A DNA stretch of 64,000 nucleotides, taken from contig NZ_JACHCI010000008.1 of NCBI RefSeq assembly GCF_014200675.1, forward strand, positions 124,001-188,000, in the 5' to 3' direction. Both the position numbers and the translations under genes were made by a program. Below are positions 19,118-28,054 of the stretch, in pieces. The notes under the pieces were generated by a model. It was given only the letters and a program-made list of their open reading frames with translations, made no database searches and was not told the DNA's origin. The DNA comes from Janthinobacterium saanense (GTDB lineage Bacteria > Pseudomonadota > Gammaproteobacteria > Burkholderiales > Burkholderiaceae_D). Position 1 is the first letter of the stretch. The number at the start of each line of letters is the position of its first letter.

Positions 19118-21178
19118 TTATCCCTTGGGCGTATTCAGCAAGGCCTTCATGCGCGCCAGCCGTTCTTTCGGTGAAATCACTTCCGCTTCCGTCGGCACGG
19201 CGTCGCCCACATCGAGTTCCATTTCCTTGATGAAACGCGACGGGTCGCAATGGACTTGCTCACCGGCCCGCTTGCGCTTCTTGCACCAGCTGACGTGCAA
19301 GGTGCGCTGGGCGCGCGTGATGCCGACGTACATCAAACGGCGCTCTTCCTGTATGCGCGCGCCCATCGTTTCGGCAGGCGCATCGGCGTCGCCCTTGTGC
19401 GGCAAGATACCCTCTTCCACACCGACCAGAAACACGTGTGGAAACTCCAGCCCTTTCGAGGCGTGCAGGGTGGACATGCGCACGGCGTCCTGCTCTTCAT
19501 CCTTGCCTTCCAGCATGGTCATCAGGGCCACCATCTGCGTCAGTTCCAGCACGTTCTTTTCTTCGCCGTCGCGCTCCTTGCCACCGCGCCCACGCTCCTT
19601 GAGCCAGTTGACGAATTCCAGCACGTTTTGCCATTTGCTTTGCGCTTGCCGCTCTTCAAACGCATCGTACAGATACGATTCGTAGTGGATTTCCTTCATC
19701 ATGTCGTCCAGTACTTCGGCCGCGTTATCGCCGCTGCCGGACGGTCCCGGACGGCTTGCGCGCGATTCCAGATCATTGATGAAGTTGCAGAAGTCGCGCA
19801 GCGGTCCCAGCTGGCGATCCGTCAGCTTGGCTTCGATGCCGCCCTTGAACACGGCCTGGAACAGCGAGCACTGCCACTGGCCTGAAAACGCGCCCAGCAC
19901 TTCCAGGGTCGATTGGCCCACGCCCCGGCGCGGCGTGGTCACGGCGCGAATGAAGGCCGGATCGTCGTCTTCATTGGCCAGCAGGCGCAAATAACTGATG
20001 ATGTCCTTGATTTCGGCCTTGTCGAAGAAACTCTGGCCACCCGAAATCGTGTACGGAATACGTTCCTTGCGCAAACACTGTTCGATGATGCGCGCCTGGT
20101 GGTTGCCCCGGTACAAAATCGCGTAATCGGAAAATTTATTCTTGCGCTCGAAATGGTCGGCCGAAATCATGATGGCGACCTGTTCCGCCTCCTGCTCGTC
20201 GGTCTGCATGCCCAGCACCTTGATCGGTTCGCCCAGGCCATGTTCAGACCACAGCGACTTTTCAAACAGCTTAGGATTGTTGCCGATGACGGCATTGGCG
20301 GCATTCAAAATGCGCATGGTGGAGCGGTAATTCTGCTCGAGCTTGATAACGCGCAAATCGGGGAAATCCGTCTCCAGCGTTTTCAGGTTTTCCACGGTAG
20401 CGCCGCGCCAGGCGTAGATCGCCTGGTCGTCGTCGCCCACGGCCGTAAACATCGGCTTCTTGCCGATGCCCGTCACCATCAGTTTCACCAGTTCGTACTG
20501 GCACGTGTTCGTGTCCTGGTATTCATCGACCAGCAGGTAGCGCAGGCGGCGCTGCCACTTGTCGCGCACGGCGCCATTGTTGCGGAACAATTCCACCGGC
20601 AAACGGATCAAGTCATCGAAATCGACCGCCTGGTAAGCGGACAAAGTGGCCACATAGCTGCGGTAAATGCGCGCCGCGTTGGCCTCGTCTTCATCCTTGG
20701 CTTGCGCCAGCGCCGTGTCCGGGTCGATCAAGCCATTTTTCCATAGCGACATGGCGGTCTGGATCTGGCGGATAATCTGTTTATCGGTGGTAATCGCCAA
20801 ATCTTGCACCAGCGAAAAACAGTCGTCGCTATCCATGATGGAAAACCGGTCTTTCAGCCCCACGCCATTGGCTTCCTGGCGCAGGATTTTCACCCCCAGC
20901 GAGTGGAAAGTCGACACCGTCAATTGCTTGGCCTGCCGTGGCTGTTTCAGCAGTTTGGCGATGCGCTCCTGCATTTCCAGCGCCGCCTTGTTGGTGAACG
21001 TCAAGGCAGCAATGGTGCGCGGATCGTAGCCACGGTCTTCGATCAGATGGGCGATCTTTTGCGTGATCACGCGCGTCTTGCCCGAACCGGCGCCCGCCAG
21101 CACCAGACAGGGACCGTCGAGATAGGTAACCGCTTCGCTTTGGGGAACGTTAAGACCGAATTGTGGCGCTTTGGACAT
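19118..21178 (-). CDS. rep: UvrD/Rep-family superfamily 1 DNA helicase
   Basis: This 3'-5' DNA helicase of the Rep/UvrD/PcrA group acts at replication forks or in repair. The start MSKAPQFGLNVPQSEAV at 21178 gives 686 residues, close to E. coli Rep (673). Walker A is AGAGSGKT with K34. Other motifs are VDEYQDTN (II), GDDDQAIYAWRGA (III), LEQNYRST (IV), MSTLHASKGLEFPHVFLVGVEEG (V) and EERRLMYVGITRAQ (VI). The Rep name is favoured by the short C-terminus lacking a UvrD-type tail. An in-frame upstream extension has no family match. Confidence 0.92.
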   Translation of the reverse strand: MSKAPQFGLNVPQSEAVTYLDGPCLVLAGAGSGKTRVITQKIAHLIEDRGYDPRTIAALTFTNKAALEMQERIAKLLKQPRQAKQLTVSTFHSLGVKILRQEANGVGLKDRFSIMDSDDCFSLVQDLAITTDKQIIRQIQTAMSLWKNGLIDPDTALAQAKDEDEANAARIYRSYVATLSAYQAVDFDDLIRLPVELFRNNGAVRDKWQRRLRYLLVDEYQDTNTCQYELVKLMVTGIGKKPMFTAVGDDDQAIYAWRGATVENLKTLETDFPDLRVIKLEQNYRSTMRILNAANAVIGNNPKLFEKSLWSEHGLGEPIKVLGMQTDEQEAEQVAIMISADHFERKNKFSDYAILYRGNHQARIIEQCLRKERIPYTISGGQSFFDKAEIKDIISYLRLLANEDDDPAFIRAVTTPRRGVGQSTLEVLGAFSGQWQCSLFQAVFKGGIEAKLTDRQLGPLRDFCNFINDLESRASRPGPSGSGDNAAEVLDDMMKEIHYESYLYDAFEERQAQSKWQNVLEFVNWLKERGRGGKERDGEEKNVLELTQMVALMTMLEGKDEEQDAVRMSTLHASKGLEFPHVFLVGVEEGILPHKGDADAPAETMGARIQEERRLMYVGITRAQRTLHVSWCKKRKRAGEQVHCDPSRFIKEMELDVGDAVPTEAEVISPKERLARMKALLNTPKG

Positions 21179-21387
21179 CAGGGTATTTCCGGAGGGAACA
21201 GCAGCCCATTGTAACAGCGTCGTGCAGGCCATTTGCGTTCCAGCATATGCCTGAAAAACGGGCAATGGCGTTGATAAATTTAGTACGGTCGCCATCTAGC
21301 CCGATTGACACTGTGCGGCAAAGCCTTGCCTGGAGTACCATTCCGCCTATATCGCCCCTGCGTTCCAACTTACCAAATGGCAGCCCT

Positions 21388-21873
21388 ATGAAATTTGAAC
21401 ACCTGATAGAAATCAACGATCCCCTCAACCCGCTGATCGACACCCTGAGCCTGGAGCAAGTGTGGCGCGGCCTGGTGCTGCGCGCCGAATCGCCGAAGCT
21501 GTTCGTGCCGCATCTGGATGAATGCCAGATCAGCGAGCGTGGCGGCAGCGGCTTTTCGCGCCGTTTGCGCTACGGCGAACTGGTGATCGAAGACAAGGTG
21601 ATCCTGGTGCCGCAGATGCAGGTGCGTTATGAAGTAGCCGCGCAGAAGGATATCAGCGCTTCGTCGCTCGTCATGACGATCGAGATGCCAGATGAAGCCA
21701 GCCTGTGGGTGCGTTTCCAGTACGACGACGGCCACGACGCCGCCACCGATGCGGCCAACGCCATGTACGATGACTTCCGCCGCTCCGCCTATCAGGAATC
21801 GGACATCGACACGATACGCCTGCTGCGTGAACTGGCGGCCGAGGGCCGCCTGGATACGGATCTGCTCAATTAA
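21388..21873 (+). CDS. AtaL-like/DUF1857 SRPBCC family protein
   Basis: This 161-residue protein with a START/SRPBCC-type helix-grip fold is assigned by resemblance to the DUF1857 (AtaL-like) family. It starts MKFEHLIEINDPLNPLID, a typical N-terminus of the family, and contains WRGLVLRAESPKLFVPHLD and QMQVRYEVA. These folds hold hydrophobic ligands; no ligand or pathway is known here. It is divergent from the helicase (209-bp gap) and convergent with the PEP-CTERM gene. Confidence 0.82.
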   Translation: MKFEHLIEINDPLNPLIDTLSLEQVWRGLVLRAESPKLFVPHLDECQISERGGSGFSRRLRYGELVIEDKVILVPQMQVRYEVAAQKDISASSLVMTIEMPDEASLWVRFQYDDGHDAATDAANAMYDDFRRSAYQESDIDTIRLLRELAAEGRLDTDLLN

Positions 21874-21893
21874 TTGACTCCGCCAAGCCTGTA

Positions 21894-22481
21894 TCAGGCA
21901 GCTTGTCTGCCTGATTTACGGCGCGTCATGAAGCCCAGCAAACCCAGGCCGGCCAGCAGCATGGCATAGGTTTCAGGTTCGGGTATGCTCGCTACGTACA
22001 CCCGGTTAATACCCCATCCCTCGTTAACGAGGCCCTCATCCTGGCCCGAGTAGGAAAACGTGAGCGTGTTGAGTCCGGTAACCAACCAGAGAACAGGGAT
22101 GAATACGTCCACCTTGCCACCGGAAAAACTGCCGTTCGATACAGCCTTGGCCACGGCATTGTAGGGATTAGCGTAAATCACGTTGGCGCCACCGCCGCCC
22201 AGATCCCAGGTCGCGCTCAATACTGTGTTGCCGTTGAGTGTCAAGTTAAACACATCGCTGTAGGCATTCGCACCATCAAGACTGCCATATCCCTGAATCT
22301 GAAAGTTGAGCGATACGCCTCCATTGGTAACACTTTCGAAGCTATCGCTGATCTGACCCGGACTGGCCAGCGCACCCAGATTGCTATGGTCCCTAAGAAT
22401 GTATATGGTGCCGTAACCGGCATAGGCATTGGACGACAAGACGGCGGTAAACAGCGCTATCAGGCAGATCAGTTTTTTCAT
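21894..22481 (-). CDS. PEP-CTERM sorting domain-containing secreted protein
   Basis: This 195-residue exported protein begins with a signal peptide (MKKLICLIALFTAVLSSNAYAG). The mature domain is beta-rich (FNLTLNGNTVLSATWDLGGGGANV, LNTLTFSYSG). It ends with the PEP-CTERM signal: PEPETYAML, a hydrophobic helix, then RRKSGRQ. Such proteins are recognised by exosortase (EpsH/XrtA) and associated with biofilm or exopolysaccharide export; no exosortase lies in this window. An 8-bp inverted repeat (TCAGGCAG/CTGCCTGA) covers its stop codon. The 208-bp gap upstream is AT-rich. Confidence 0.9.
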   Translation of the reverse strand: MKKLICLIALFTAVLSSNAYAGYGTIYILRDHSNLGALASPGQISDSFESVTNGGVSLNFQIQGYGSLDGANAYSDVFNLTLNGNTVLSATWDLGGGGANVIYANPYNAVAKAVSNGSFSGGKVDVFIPVLWLVTGLNTLTFSYSGQDEGLVNEGWGINRVYVASIPEPETYAMLLAGLGLLGFMTRRKSGRQAA

Positions 22482-22689
22482 CGCTAAGCTCCAGTGAGAT
22501 TGTCGTCATAGCCTATGTCTGAAAAACGGGAAACTGGCGCAAGCGCGCAGACATTTGCCATCCATGGTGTGTGTACTTCTGTAAATAATGGTAAGTATTT
22601 TTGATAACAAAAACAACTGTACACTGACTATTTACACAAATAAATTACCATAAATACAACGACATTGGAAACTTAAGGACGGCCAGTCA

Positions 22690-24138
22690 TCACGGTGCTG
22701 GCGTGCAATCGGCACAGTCGGCCACATGTTCTGGTTCCGTATCGAGGTGCGCGACCAGTGCGCGCAGCGCCGTGCGCACGCCTTCCTCGATGACCGGGTG
22801 GTAAAACGGCATCTCGAGCATGGCGGGCACCGTCAGTTCTGCCTGGCACGCCCAAGCCAGCAGATGGCCCAAGTGCTCGGCGCGTGGACCTATCATCTCG
22901 GCGCCCAGGAAACGCTTGCTGCCGAACTCTGCATAAACACGCAGCAAGCCCTGATTTTGCAGCATCACGCGGCTGCGGCCCTGGTTGCTGAATGACACGC
23001 TGCCGATGGCAAAGTGGCCCGAATGGCTGATCGATAATTGCTGGTAAGTGGCGCCCACGGTGGCGATCTGCGGCTCGCTGAAAGCAATCGCCAGCGGCGT
23101 GCGCCGCAAGCCCGGCGTCACTTGCGGATAACGCGCCGCATTGTCGCCCGCGATACGCCCCTCGTCGGCCGCTTCTGGCAGCAGCGGCACGTCGTTGTCA
23201 ACGTCGCCGGCAATAAAAATGGCGCTCGTGCCACACTGCATGGTGTGCTTGTCATACACGGGGATGCCATGACGGTCGAGTTCGATATGCGCCGCGTCCA
23301 GGCCGATATCGTGCACATTCGGGCTGCGTCCGATGGCGGCCAGCAAGTACTCAAAGGACTCGGTTTTTTCCTGGCCTTCACCATCGCGGCTGGTCAGCAA
23401 AATGCCTGCTCCATCAAGCGCCTTTTCCACCCTGGCCACGCTGGTCTGGAAGCGGATGTCGAGCTCTTTTGCCAGCACCGTGGCGGCCTCCTGCAAGACT
23501 CGCGGATCGCTCAATTGCGCCAGCTTGGTGCCGCGCGCAAACAAGCTCACGCGCACGCCCAGACGCGCCAGCGCCTGGCCCAGCTCCAGTCCGATCACGC
23601 CGCTGCCCACCACCGCCACCGAAGCGGGTAAATCGGTCCAGTCGAACACGGCGTCGCTATTGATCACGCGCTCGCCGGCCGCCTGCCATTCGGGCGGCAC
23701 GATGGGCGTGGAACCGGTGGCGATCACCACGCTGCCAGCCTCGACGATGGTGTGATCATCCACCTGCAGTCTGTTGGGCGCCAGGAAGCGCGCATGACCC
23801 TGCAATTTTTCAGCCTCGGGGATCGCCTCGACGCCTTCGAGCACGAAGCCGACAAAGCGGTCGCGCTCGCTACGCACGCGGGCCATCACCTGCTTTCCAT
23901 CAATCTTCACGGGGCCGGGAAACACGCCAAACGCGGGCGCGGCCGCCACCGCATGGGCCGCTTCGGCGGCGGCGATCAGCAATTTGCTGGGCATGCAGCC
24001 CACGCGCGCGCAGGTCGTGCCGTAGGGGCCGCTTTCTATCATCACCACGCGCTTGCCATCGAGGCGCGCCGCCCTGTGGGCCGTCATGCCTGCCGTGCCG
24101 CCGCCGATCACGGCCACATCCACTTGTATCGTCTTCAT
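22690..24138 (-). CDS. Dihydrolipoyl dehydrogenase-like pyridine nucleotide-disulfide oxidoreductase
   Basis: This 482-residue flavoprotein has the two-nucleotide-domain layout of the disulfide reductase family. FAD binding is at GGGTAG (12-17). The redox-active disulfide is C43/C48 in YGTTCARVGCMPSK. The NAD domain contains VVGSGVIGLELGQALARLG, and the C-terminal interface holds FYHPVIEEGVRTAL with the catalytic His-Pro and Glu. It is not next to any 2-oxoacid dehydrogenase E1/E2 gene, so it may not be the housekeeping Lpd; a soluble transhydrogenase or other disulfide reductase is possible. It is divergent from an ArgP-like regulator with a palindrome between, suggesting regulation by it. 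Confidence 0.85.
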   Translation of the reverse strand: MKTIQVDVAVIGGGTAGMTAHRAARLDGKRVVMIESGPYGTTCARVGCMPSKLLIAAAEAAHAVAAAPAFGVFPGPVKIDGKQVMARVRSERDRFVGFVLEGVEAIPEAEKLQGHARFLAPNRLQVDDHTIVEAGSVVIATGSTPIVPPEWQAAGERVINSDAVFDWTDLPASVAVVGSGVIGLELGQALARLGVRVSLFARGTKLAQLSDPRVLQEAATVLAKELDIRFQTSVARVEKALDGAGILLTSRDGEGQEKTESFEYLLAAIGRSPNVHDIGLDAAHIELDRHGIPVYDKHTMQCGTSAIFIAGDVDNDVPLLPEAADEGRIAGDNAARYPQVTPGLRRTPLAIAFSEPQIATVGATYQQLSISHSGHFAIGSVSFSNQGRSRVMLQNQGLLRVYAEFGSKRFLGAEMIGPRAEHLGHLLAWACQAELTVPAMLEMPFYHPVIEEGVRTALRALVAHLDTEPEHVADCADCTPAP

Positions 24139-24229
24139 GTCTTGCTCCGTCCCGCTGTGTTGGTGTGTTTGCGAGCATCGATACTACCCTTTTGCTGAAA
24201 ATAAGGTTTTACTTTGCGGCAACACATGC

Positions 24230-24244
24230 ATTAGTATTACTAAT
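24230..24244. promoter_or_regulatory. Palindrome in the flavoprotein/LysR divergent gap (candidate LysR-type box)
   Basis: A perfect 15-bp palindrome, ATTAGTA-T-TACTAAT, lies in the 133-bp divergent gap, 27 bp before the regulator start. It contains the T-N11-A pattern of LysR-family binding sites. Binding by the adjacent regulator is inferred. Confidence 0.6.
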
Positions 24245-24271
24245 CATTCTCAAAATATATAAGCACAGCTA

Positions 24272-25159
24272 ATGGGATCATTCGATTATCGCGCGCTGGC
24301 CGTGCTGGACGCCGTTGCCAGCCACGGCAGTTTCGACAAGGCCGCCCTGGCCCTGGGCATTACCCAGTCAGCCGTGTCGCAGCGCATCAAGGCGCTGGAA
24401 GACGCCAGCGGGCGCTTGCTGATCATTCGTGGCCAGCCAGCCGTGCCGACGGGCCTGGGCCAGCGCCTGATCGTGCATTACCGCAACGTGAAGTTGATGG
24501 AAGCGTCGCTCGATATCGACCTGGGCAACAGCATCAGCATGCCGGAAATCGCTATCGCCATCGATGCCGACAGCCTGGCCAGCTGGTTCCCCGATACCCT
24601 GAGCGCACTGCTGGCGCCGCCCCGCTGCCAGCTCGACGTGCGCCTGGCCGATAGCGATGCTGCCCTGCAAATGGTGCGCGACGGTAGCGTCTTCGGCTGT
24701 GTGGCGGCCGCCAGCATGACTGGCGATGCGGCAGCGGCCATCAGCGTCACGCCGCTGGGGACCTTGTCCTATGTCTGCGTGGCCACACCCGTGTTTGCGG
24801 GGCACTGGTTTGGTGATGGTTTTTCACGCGAGGCGGCGTTGCTGGCGCCGGCCGTGGTCAGCCAGCACTGCTTGCTGGCGCGTTTCCTCAGCGAACAACT
24901 GGGCATGCGCGAGCCATTCCCACATCACACTTTACCGGTGGAGAGCGCGCGCCGGGCCTGCATCCAGAATAACCTGGCCTATGGCTTGATGCCGCAACGG
25001 CTGGCCGCGCAGGCGCTGGCCACGGACAGGCTGGTGGACTTGCTGCCTGGCCGCACGCTGGACCTGCCTCTGAGCTGGCATGCCTGGGCGCTGGATACGC
25101 CATTTACCAAGTTGCTGTCGGAACAGATCATCAAGGCGGGCCGCGATTATCTGCACTAA
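24272..25159 (+). CDS. argP: ArgP-like LysR-family transcriptional regulator
   Basis: This 295-residue LysR regulator has an N-terminal winged helix-turn-helix (VASHGSFDKAALALGITQSA, then VSQRIKALE) and a periplasmic-binding-like effector domain. The opening FDYRALAVLDAVASHGSFDKAA and the IRGQPAVPTGLGQRL wing match the ArgP/IciA subgroup, which senses lysine/arginine and usually controls the exporter gene argO. Here the divergent neighbour is a disulfide reductase instead, so the regulon may differ. It ends directly against the priA stop codon with no spacer. Confidence 0.82.
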   Translation: MGSFDYRALAVLDAVASHGSFDKAALALGITQSAVSQRIKALEDASGRLLIIRGQPAVPTGLGQRLIVHYRNVKLMEASLDIDLGNSISMPEIAIAIDADSLASWFPDTLSALLAPPRCQLDVRLADSDAALQMVRDGSVFGCVAAASMTGDAAAAISVTPLGTLSYVCVATPVFAGHWFGDGFSREAALLAPAVVSQHCLLARFLSEQLGMREPFPHHTLPVESARRACIQNNLAYGLMPQRLAAQALATDRLVDLLPGRTLDLPLSWHAWALDTPFTKLLSEQIIKAGRDYLH

Positions 25160-27199
25160 TTAAATGTCCAGCGGATCGACTTCCAGCGACCATTTGACGC
25201 GCGACTTCATGGCCCGCAGCGCCGTCAGCCATTCCTTCAGGAACGCTTGCAAGGCGGGCCGCGAGGCCGATTCCAGCAGCAACTGGGCGCGGTCCACATT
25301 GTAGACACGCGTCATGCTCATCGGAATCGGATCATTGATGGTGATGGCCGGGTGCGCCATGCAATCCTTGGCCGCCTGCAAGAACTCGATGGCGGTCGCC
25401 AATTCCGGCGCTTCGGCGCGCAACAGGGCCTGGAACAGATACGGCGGCAACGCTGCTTGTGCCCGCTCTTCCAGCAGGCTGGTGGCGAAATGATCGTAAT
25501 CGTGGTTCACCACGGCGTCGTACAGCGGATGGCGCGCATAACGCGTCTGTATCAGCACTTCGGAAACGCTGCCGCCTTCTGTCTGCGCCGCGCGGCCGGC
25601 CCGGCCCGCCACCTGCATCAGTTGCGCAAACAAACGCTCGCTGGCCCGGTAATCCTGTGAAAACAGGGCCGTGTCAGGGTTCAAGATACCCACCAAAGTC
25701 AGCTTTTTGAAATCGTGGCCCTTGGCCACCATCTGCGTGCCGATCAGGATGTCGACCTCACCGCGGTGCACGGTATCGAACGCCTCTTGCGCGCTGCCCT
25801 TCTTGCGCGTGGAATCGGCGTCGATGCGCAAGATGCGCGCTTCTGGAAACAGTTGCTGCAGACCTTCTTCGACCCGCTGCGTGCCGCGTCCCAGCGGCTG
25901 CAGATCGACGTTGCCGCAAGTGGGGCAATGACGGGGGATGCGCAATTCCAGGCTGCAATGATGGCAGCGCAAGCGATGCTCGGGTTTGTGCAGCACCATG
26001 AACGAGGTGCAACGCGTGCAGTTGCTGATCCAGCCGCAGGACTCGCAGCAGATCACGGGCGAATAACCGCGCCGGTTCAAAAACAGCAGCGACTGTTCGC
26101 CGCGTTCCATGCGCAACTTCAAGGCTGCCACCAGGTGCGAAGTGAGGCCGTCTTTCGGTTTGTCGCGCTCCATGTCGAGCAATTTTACGCGCGGCAAGAC
26201 CGCATTTTTGACGGCCCGCTCGCGCAATTCCAGCTTGCGGTAGCGCCCCGTCTGGGCGTGATGCCAGCTTTCCAGCGACGGCGTGGCTGAACCGAGCACG
26301 ATGGGTATCTGCAATTGCCAGGCACGCCAGACGGCCAGGTCGCGCGCCGAATACCGCAAGCCTTCCTGCTGCTTGTAAGACGGGTCGTGTTCTTCGTCGA
26401 TAACGATCAACTTGAGCTTGGGCAAGGAAGCCAGTACCGCCAGGCGCGTGCCCAGCACGATGCGCGCCTGGCCCTGGTGCGCAGCCAGCCAGTGCAGCAT
26501 GCGTTCGCCTTCCGACAGGCTGCTGTGCAAGGTAGCGAGCATGACGCCGGGAAAGCGCGCGCGGATATTGCCTTCCAGCTGGGGCGTAAGGTTAATTTCA
26601 GGCACAAGTATCAGGATCTGCGCATCGTCTTCGCGCGCCAGCACCTGGGCGCAGGCCTGCAGATACACTTCCGTCTTGCCGCTGCCCGTCACGCCATACA
26701 GCAAGGTCGGCTTGAAACCCTGCGCGCCGCCGATGGCGTCCGCCGCTTCCTGCTGGGCCGGGTTCAGCGCCGGCATGTTCAAGGGCGTGCCGTCATGGGC
26801 GTCGGGCAGCTTGGCCAGCTTCTTGATGGCGCGATCCAGCGCCACGGTAGTGAGGACCCGCAGGTTTTTCGGCACACCGGGCAAGGCGACTTCACCGAGC
26901 GGGCGCTGGTAATAATCGGCGGCAAAGGCAGCCAGCGCCAGCCATTCGGCCGACAGGGGCGACAGCTGCGAGCGCACCGCCAGCACCTCTTTCAGTTTTG
27001 CGTCGGGCACATCCGTGCTATCGGCGATGCCGACGATCAGCCCGACCACTTCGCGCCGGCCAAACGGCAGCAGCGCCAGCTGGCCCACTTGCGGCAGCGG
27101 CGCATCGTCCTCACTACGCCAACGATAGTCGAACACGGCGTTCAGGGGCGTATCGAGCGCGATTTGAAGGATGCACTGCCTGAGTATGCCCTGCGTCAT
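25160..27199 (-). CDS. priA: Primosomal protein N' (replication restart helicase)
   Basis: PriA recognises stalled or collapsed forks and reloads the replisome. It has 679 residues, within the family range. The N-terminal fork-binding domain (LNAVFDYRW) is followed by a helicase core with Walker A GVTGSGKT (K175) and DEEHDPSYKQ. A zinc-binding insertion follows with paired cysteines (CCESCGW, CTRC, CHHC, CPTC), then the C-terminal helicase motifs GTQMVAKGHDF and QVAGRAGRA. It faces the ArgP-like gene head to head at the 3' end. Upstream lies the DnaA-box region. Confidence 0.97.
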   Translation of the reverse strand: MTQGILRQCILQIALDTPLNAVFDYRWRSEDDAPLPQVGQLALLPFGRREVVGLIVGIADSTDVPDAKLKEVLAVRSQLSPLSAEWLALAAFAADYYQRPLGEVALPGVPKNLRVLTTVALDRAIKKLAKLPDAHDGTPLNMPALNPAQQEAADAIGGAQGFKPTLLYGVTGSGKTEVYLQACAQVLAREDDAQILILVPEINLTPQLEGNIRARFPGVMLATLHSSLSEGERMLHWLAAHQGQARIVLGTRLAVLASLPKLKLIVIDEEHDPSYKQQEGLRYSARDLAVWRAWQLQIPIVLGSATPSLESWHHAQTGRYRKLELRERAVKNAVLPRVKLLDMERDKPKDGLTSHLVAALKLRMERGEQSLLFLNRRGYSPVICCESCGWISNCTRCTSFMVLHKPEHRLRCHHCSLELRIPRHCPTCGNVDLQPLGRGTQRVEEGLQQLFPEARILRIDADSTRKKGSAQEAFDTVHRGEVDILIGTQMVAKGHDFKKLTLVGILNPDTALFSQDYRASERLFAQLMQVAGRAGRAAQTEGGSVSEVLIQTRYARHPLYDAVVNHDYDHFATSLLEERAQAALPPYLFQALLRAEAPELATAIEFLQAAKDCMAHPAITINDPIPMSMTRVYNVDRAQLLLESASRPALQAFLKEWLTALRAMKSRVKWSLEVDPLDI

Positions 27200-27354
27200 G
27201 AGTCTTGCCTATCTTGATAAAAAATCGCACCCGGCGATGCCACAGCCCACGGGCCAGCCGGCCATGATACTTGGTCTGTCCGCCGAATACCTACACCCGC
27301 CCTCAGGCAGGCGCCCGGAGCGAAAAAATAGCCCATGCTGTCTGAAGATAATTC

Positions 27355-27407
27355 TGTGGATAACTTTGTGGACAAAGCAAAATTAACTTCGAGAATAATG
27401 TGGATAT
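27355..27407. promoter_or_regulatory. DnaA-box cluster A
   Basis: Contains TGTGGATAA (27355-27363, the exact complement of the TTATCCACA consensus), TGTGGACAA (27367-27375, one mismatch) and TGTGGATAT (27399-27407, one mismatch), about 155-210 bp upstream of priA. The first two are separated by 3 nt, and the pair is repeated in cluster B. These lie in the 855-bp gap between priA (27199) and hemE (28055). Apart from these clusters and a terminator I see no convincing gene there; the sequence from about 27380 to 27760 is much richer in A/T than its surroundings. Confidence 0.65.
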
Positions 27408-27752
27408 AAAATTCGCATCTGCGTCAAGGGGGGCACGATATAAAAATTAATCGTTTAAAATCAGTTACTTGAAAAATCATGCCCCGGAGAGGCAAAATGG
27501 CTGGCATCTTTCTGCTTCTGTGCATAACTGAACTATTCTCAAAATTTTTACTCAGCAATTACAGCAAATTAGCTAGTGAAAATCAAAACATTCTCTTTAC
27601 AACAAGATCAAACCGGCAAGCCGCCGCCGAAGGCAATCGATTGCAGCAATGGCGAGATGGAAAATTATTTAAATATCATGCAATGCAGCATGAACTTCAG
27701 GTAAAACCTGAACAATGACGCTAAGTGCCCGTTAACAAAATACTTTTCTTTT

Positions 27753-27787
27753 TTATCCACAGAATCTGTTGATAACTTTGTGGACAA
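27753..27787. promoter_or_regulatory. DnaA-box cluster B
   Basis: TTATCCACA (27753-27761, consensus), TGTTGATAA (27767-27775, one mismatch) and TGTGGACAA (27779-27787, one mismatch) lie within 35 bp. The last two with their 3-nt spacer repeat the start of cluster A with a single base change, exactly 412 bp away. The inward-facing arrangement around an AT-rich stretch suggests a DnaA-binding locus. Confidence 0.65.
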
Positions 27788-27976
27788 TGAACGGATAAGC
27801 GCGACGCCTGGTGGAACAACCTTGCCAGATATGGCAAGGTATATTCAAAACGAAAAAAATTAGCCCTTACAAATCAATTACTTGCAATAGCCCTCCGGGC
27901 TACGGTTTTCAGCTGCCTGTTATTTCCGCAGCAAAAAAAATTGTGCATAAGTCGCCTCTGCCTCGCAGCGTGCCCA

Positions 27977-28011
27977 ATAAAAAAGCAGGCTTCCCGAGGG
28001 AAAACCTGCTT
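27977..28011 (-). terminator. Terminator of hemE
   Basis: A hairpin with outer stem AAGCAGG/CCTGCTT and inner stem TTCCC/GGGAA is followed on the minus strand by a T-rich tail, 44 bp beyond the hemE stop. Confidence 0.8.
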
Positions 28012-28054
28012 CCAGATCGCCAGGCGCCAGCGGCGCCCGTAGCAAGCTACTTGC

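Noticed and set aside
21894..21914. Inverted repeat TCAGGCAG/CTGCCTGA as terminator of the SRPBCC gene
   Set aside because: Only three T follow and the repeat lies within the end of the PEP-CTERM coding region; too weak to call.
27479..27718. 79-codon open frame (shorter version MAGIFLLLCITELF) in the priA-hemE gap
   Set aside because: It lies in AT-rich sequence between the DnaA-box clusters, has no family pattern and an amino-acid make-up like random AT-rich sequence. A GGAGAGG stretch upstream is the only support.
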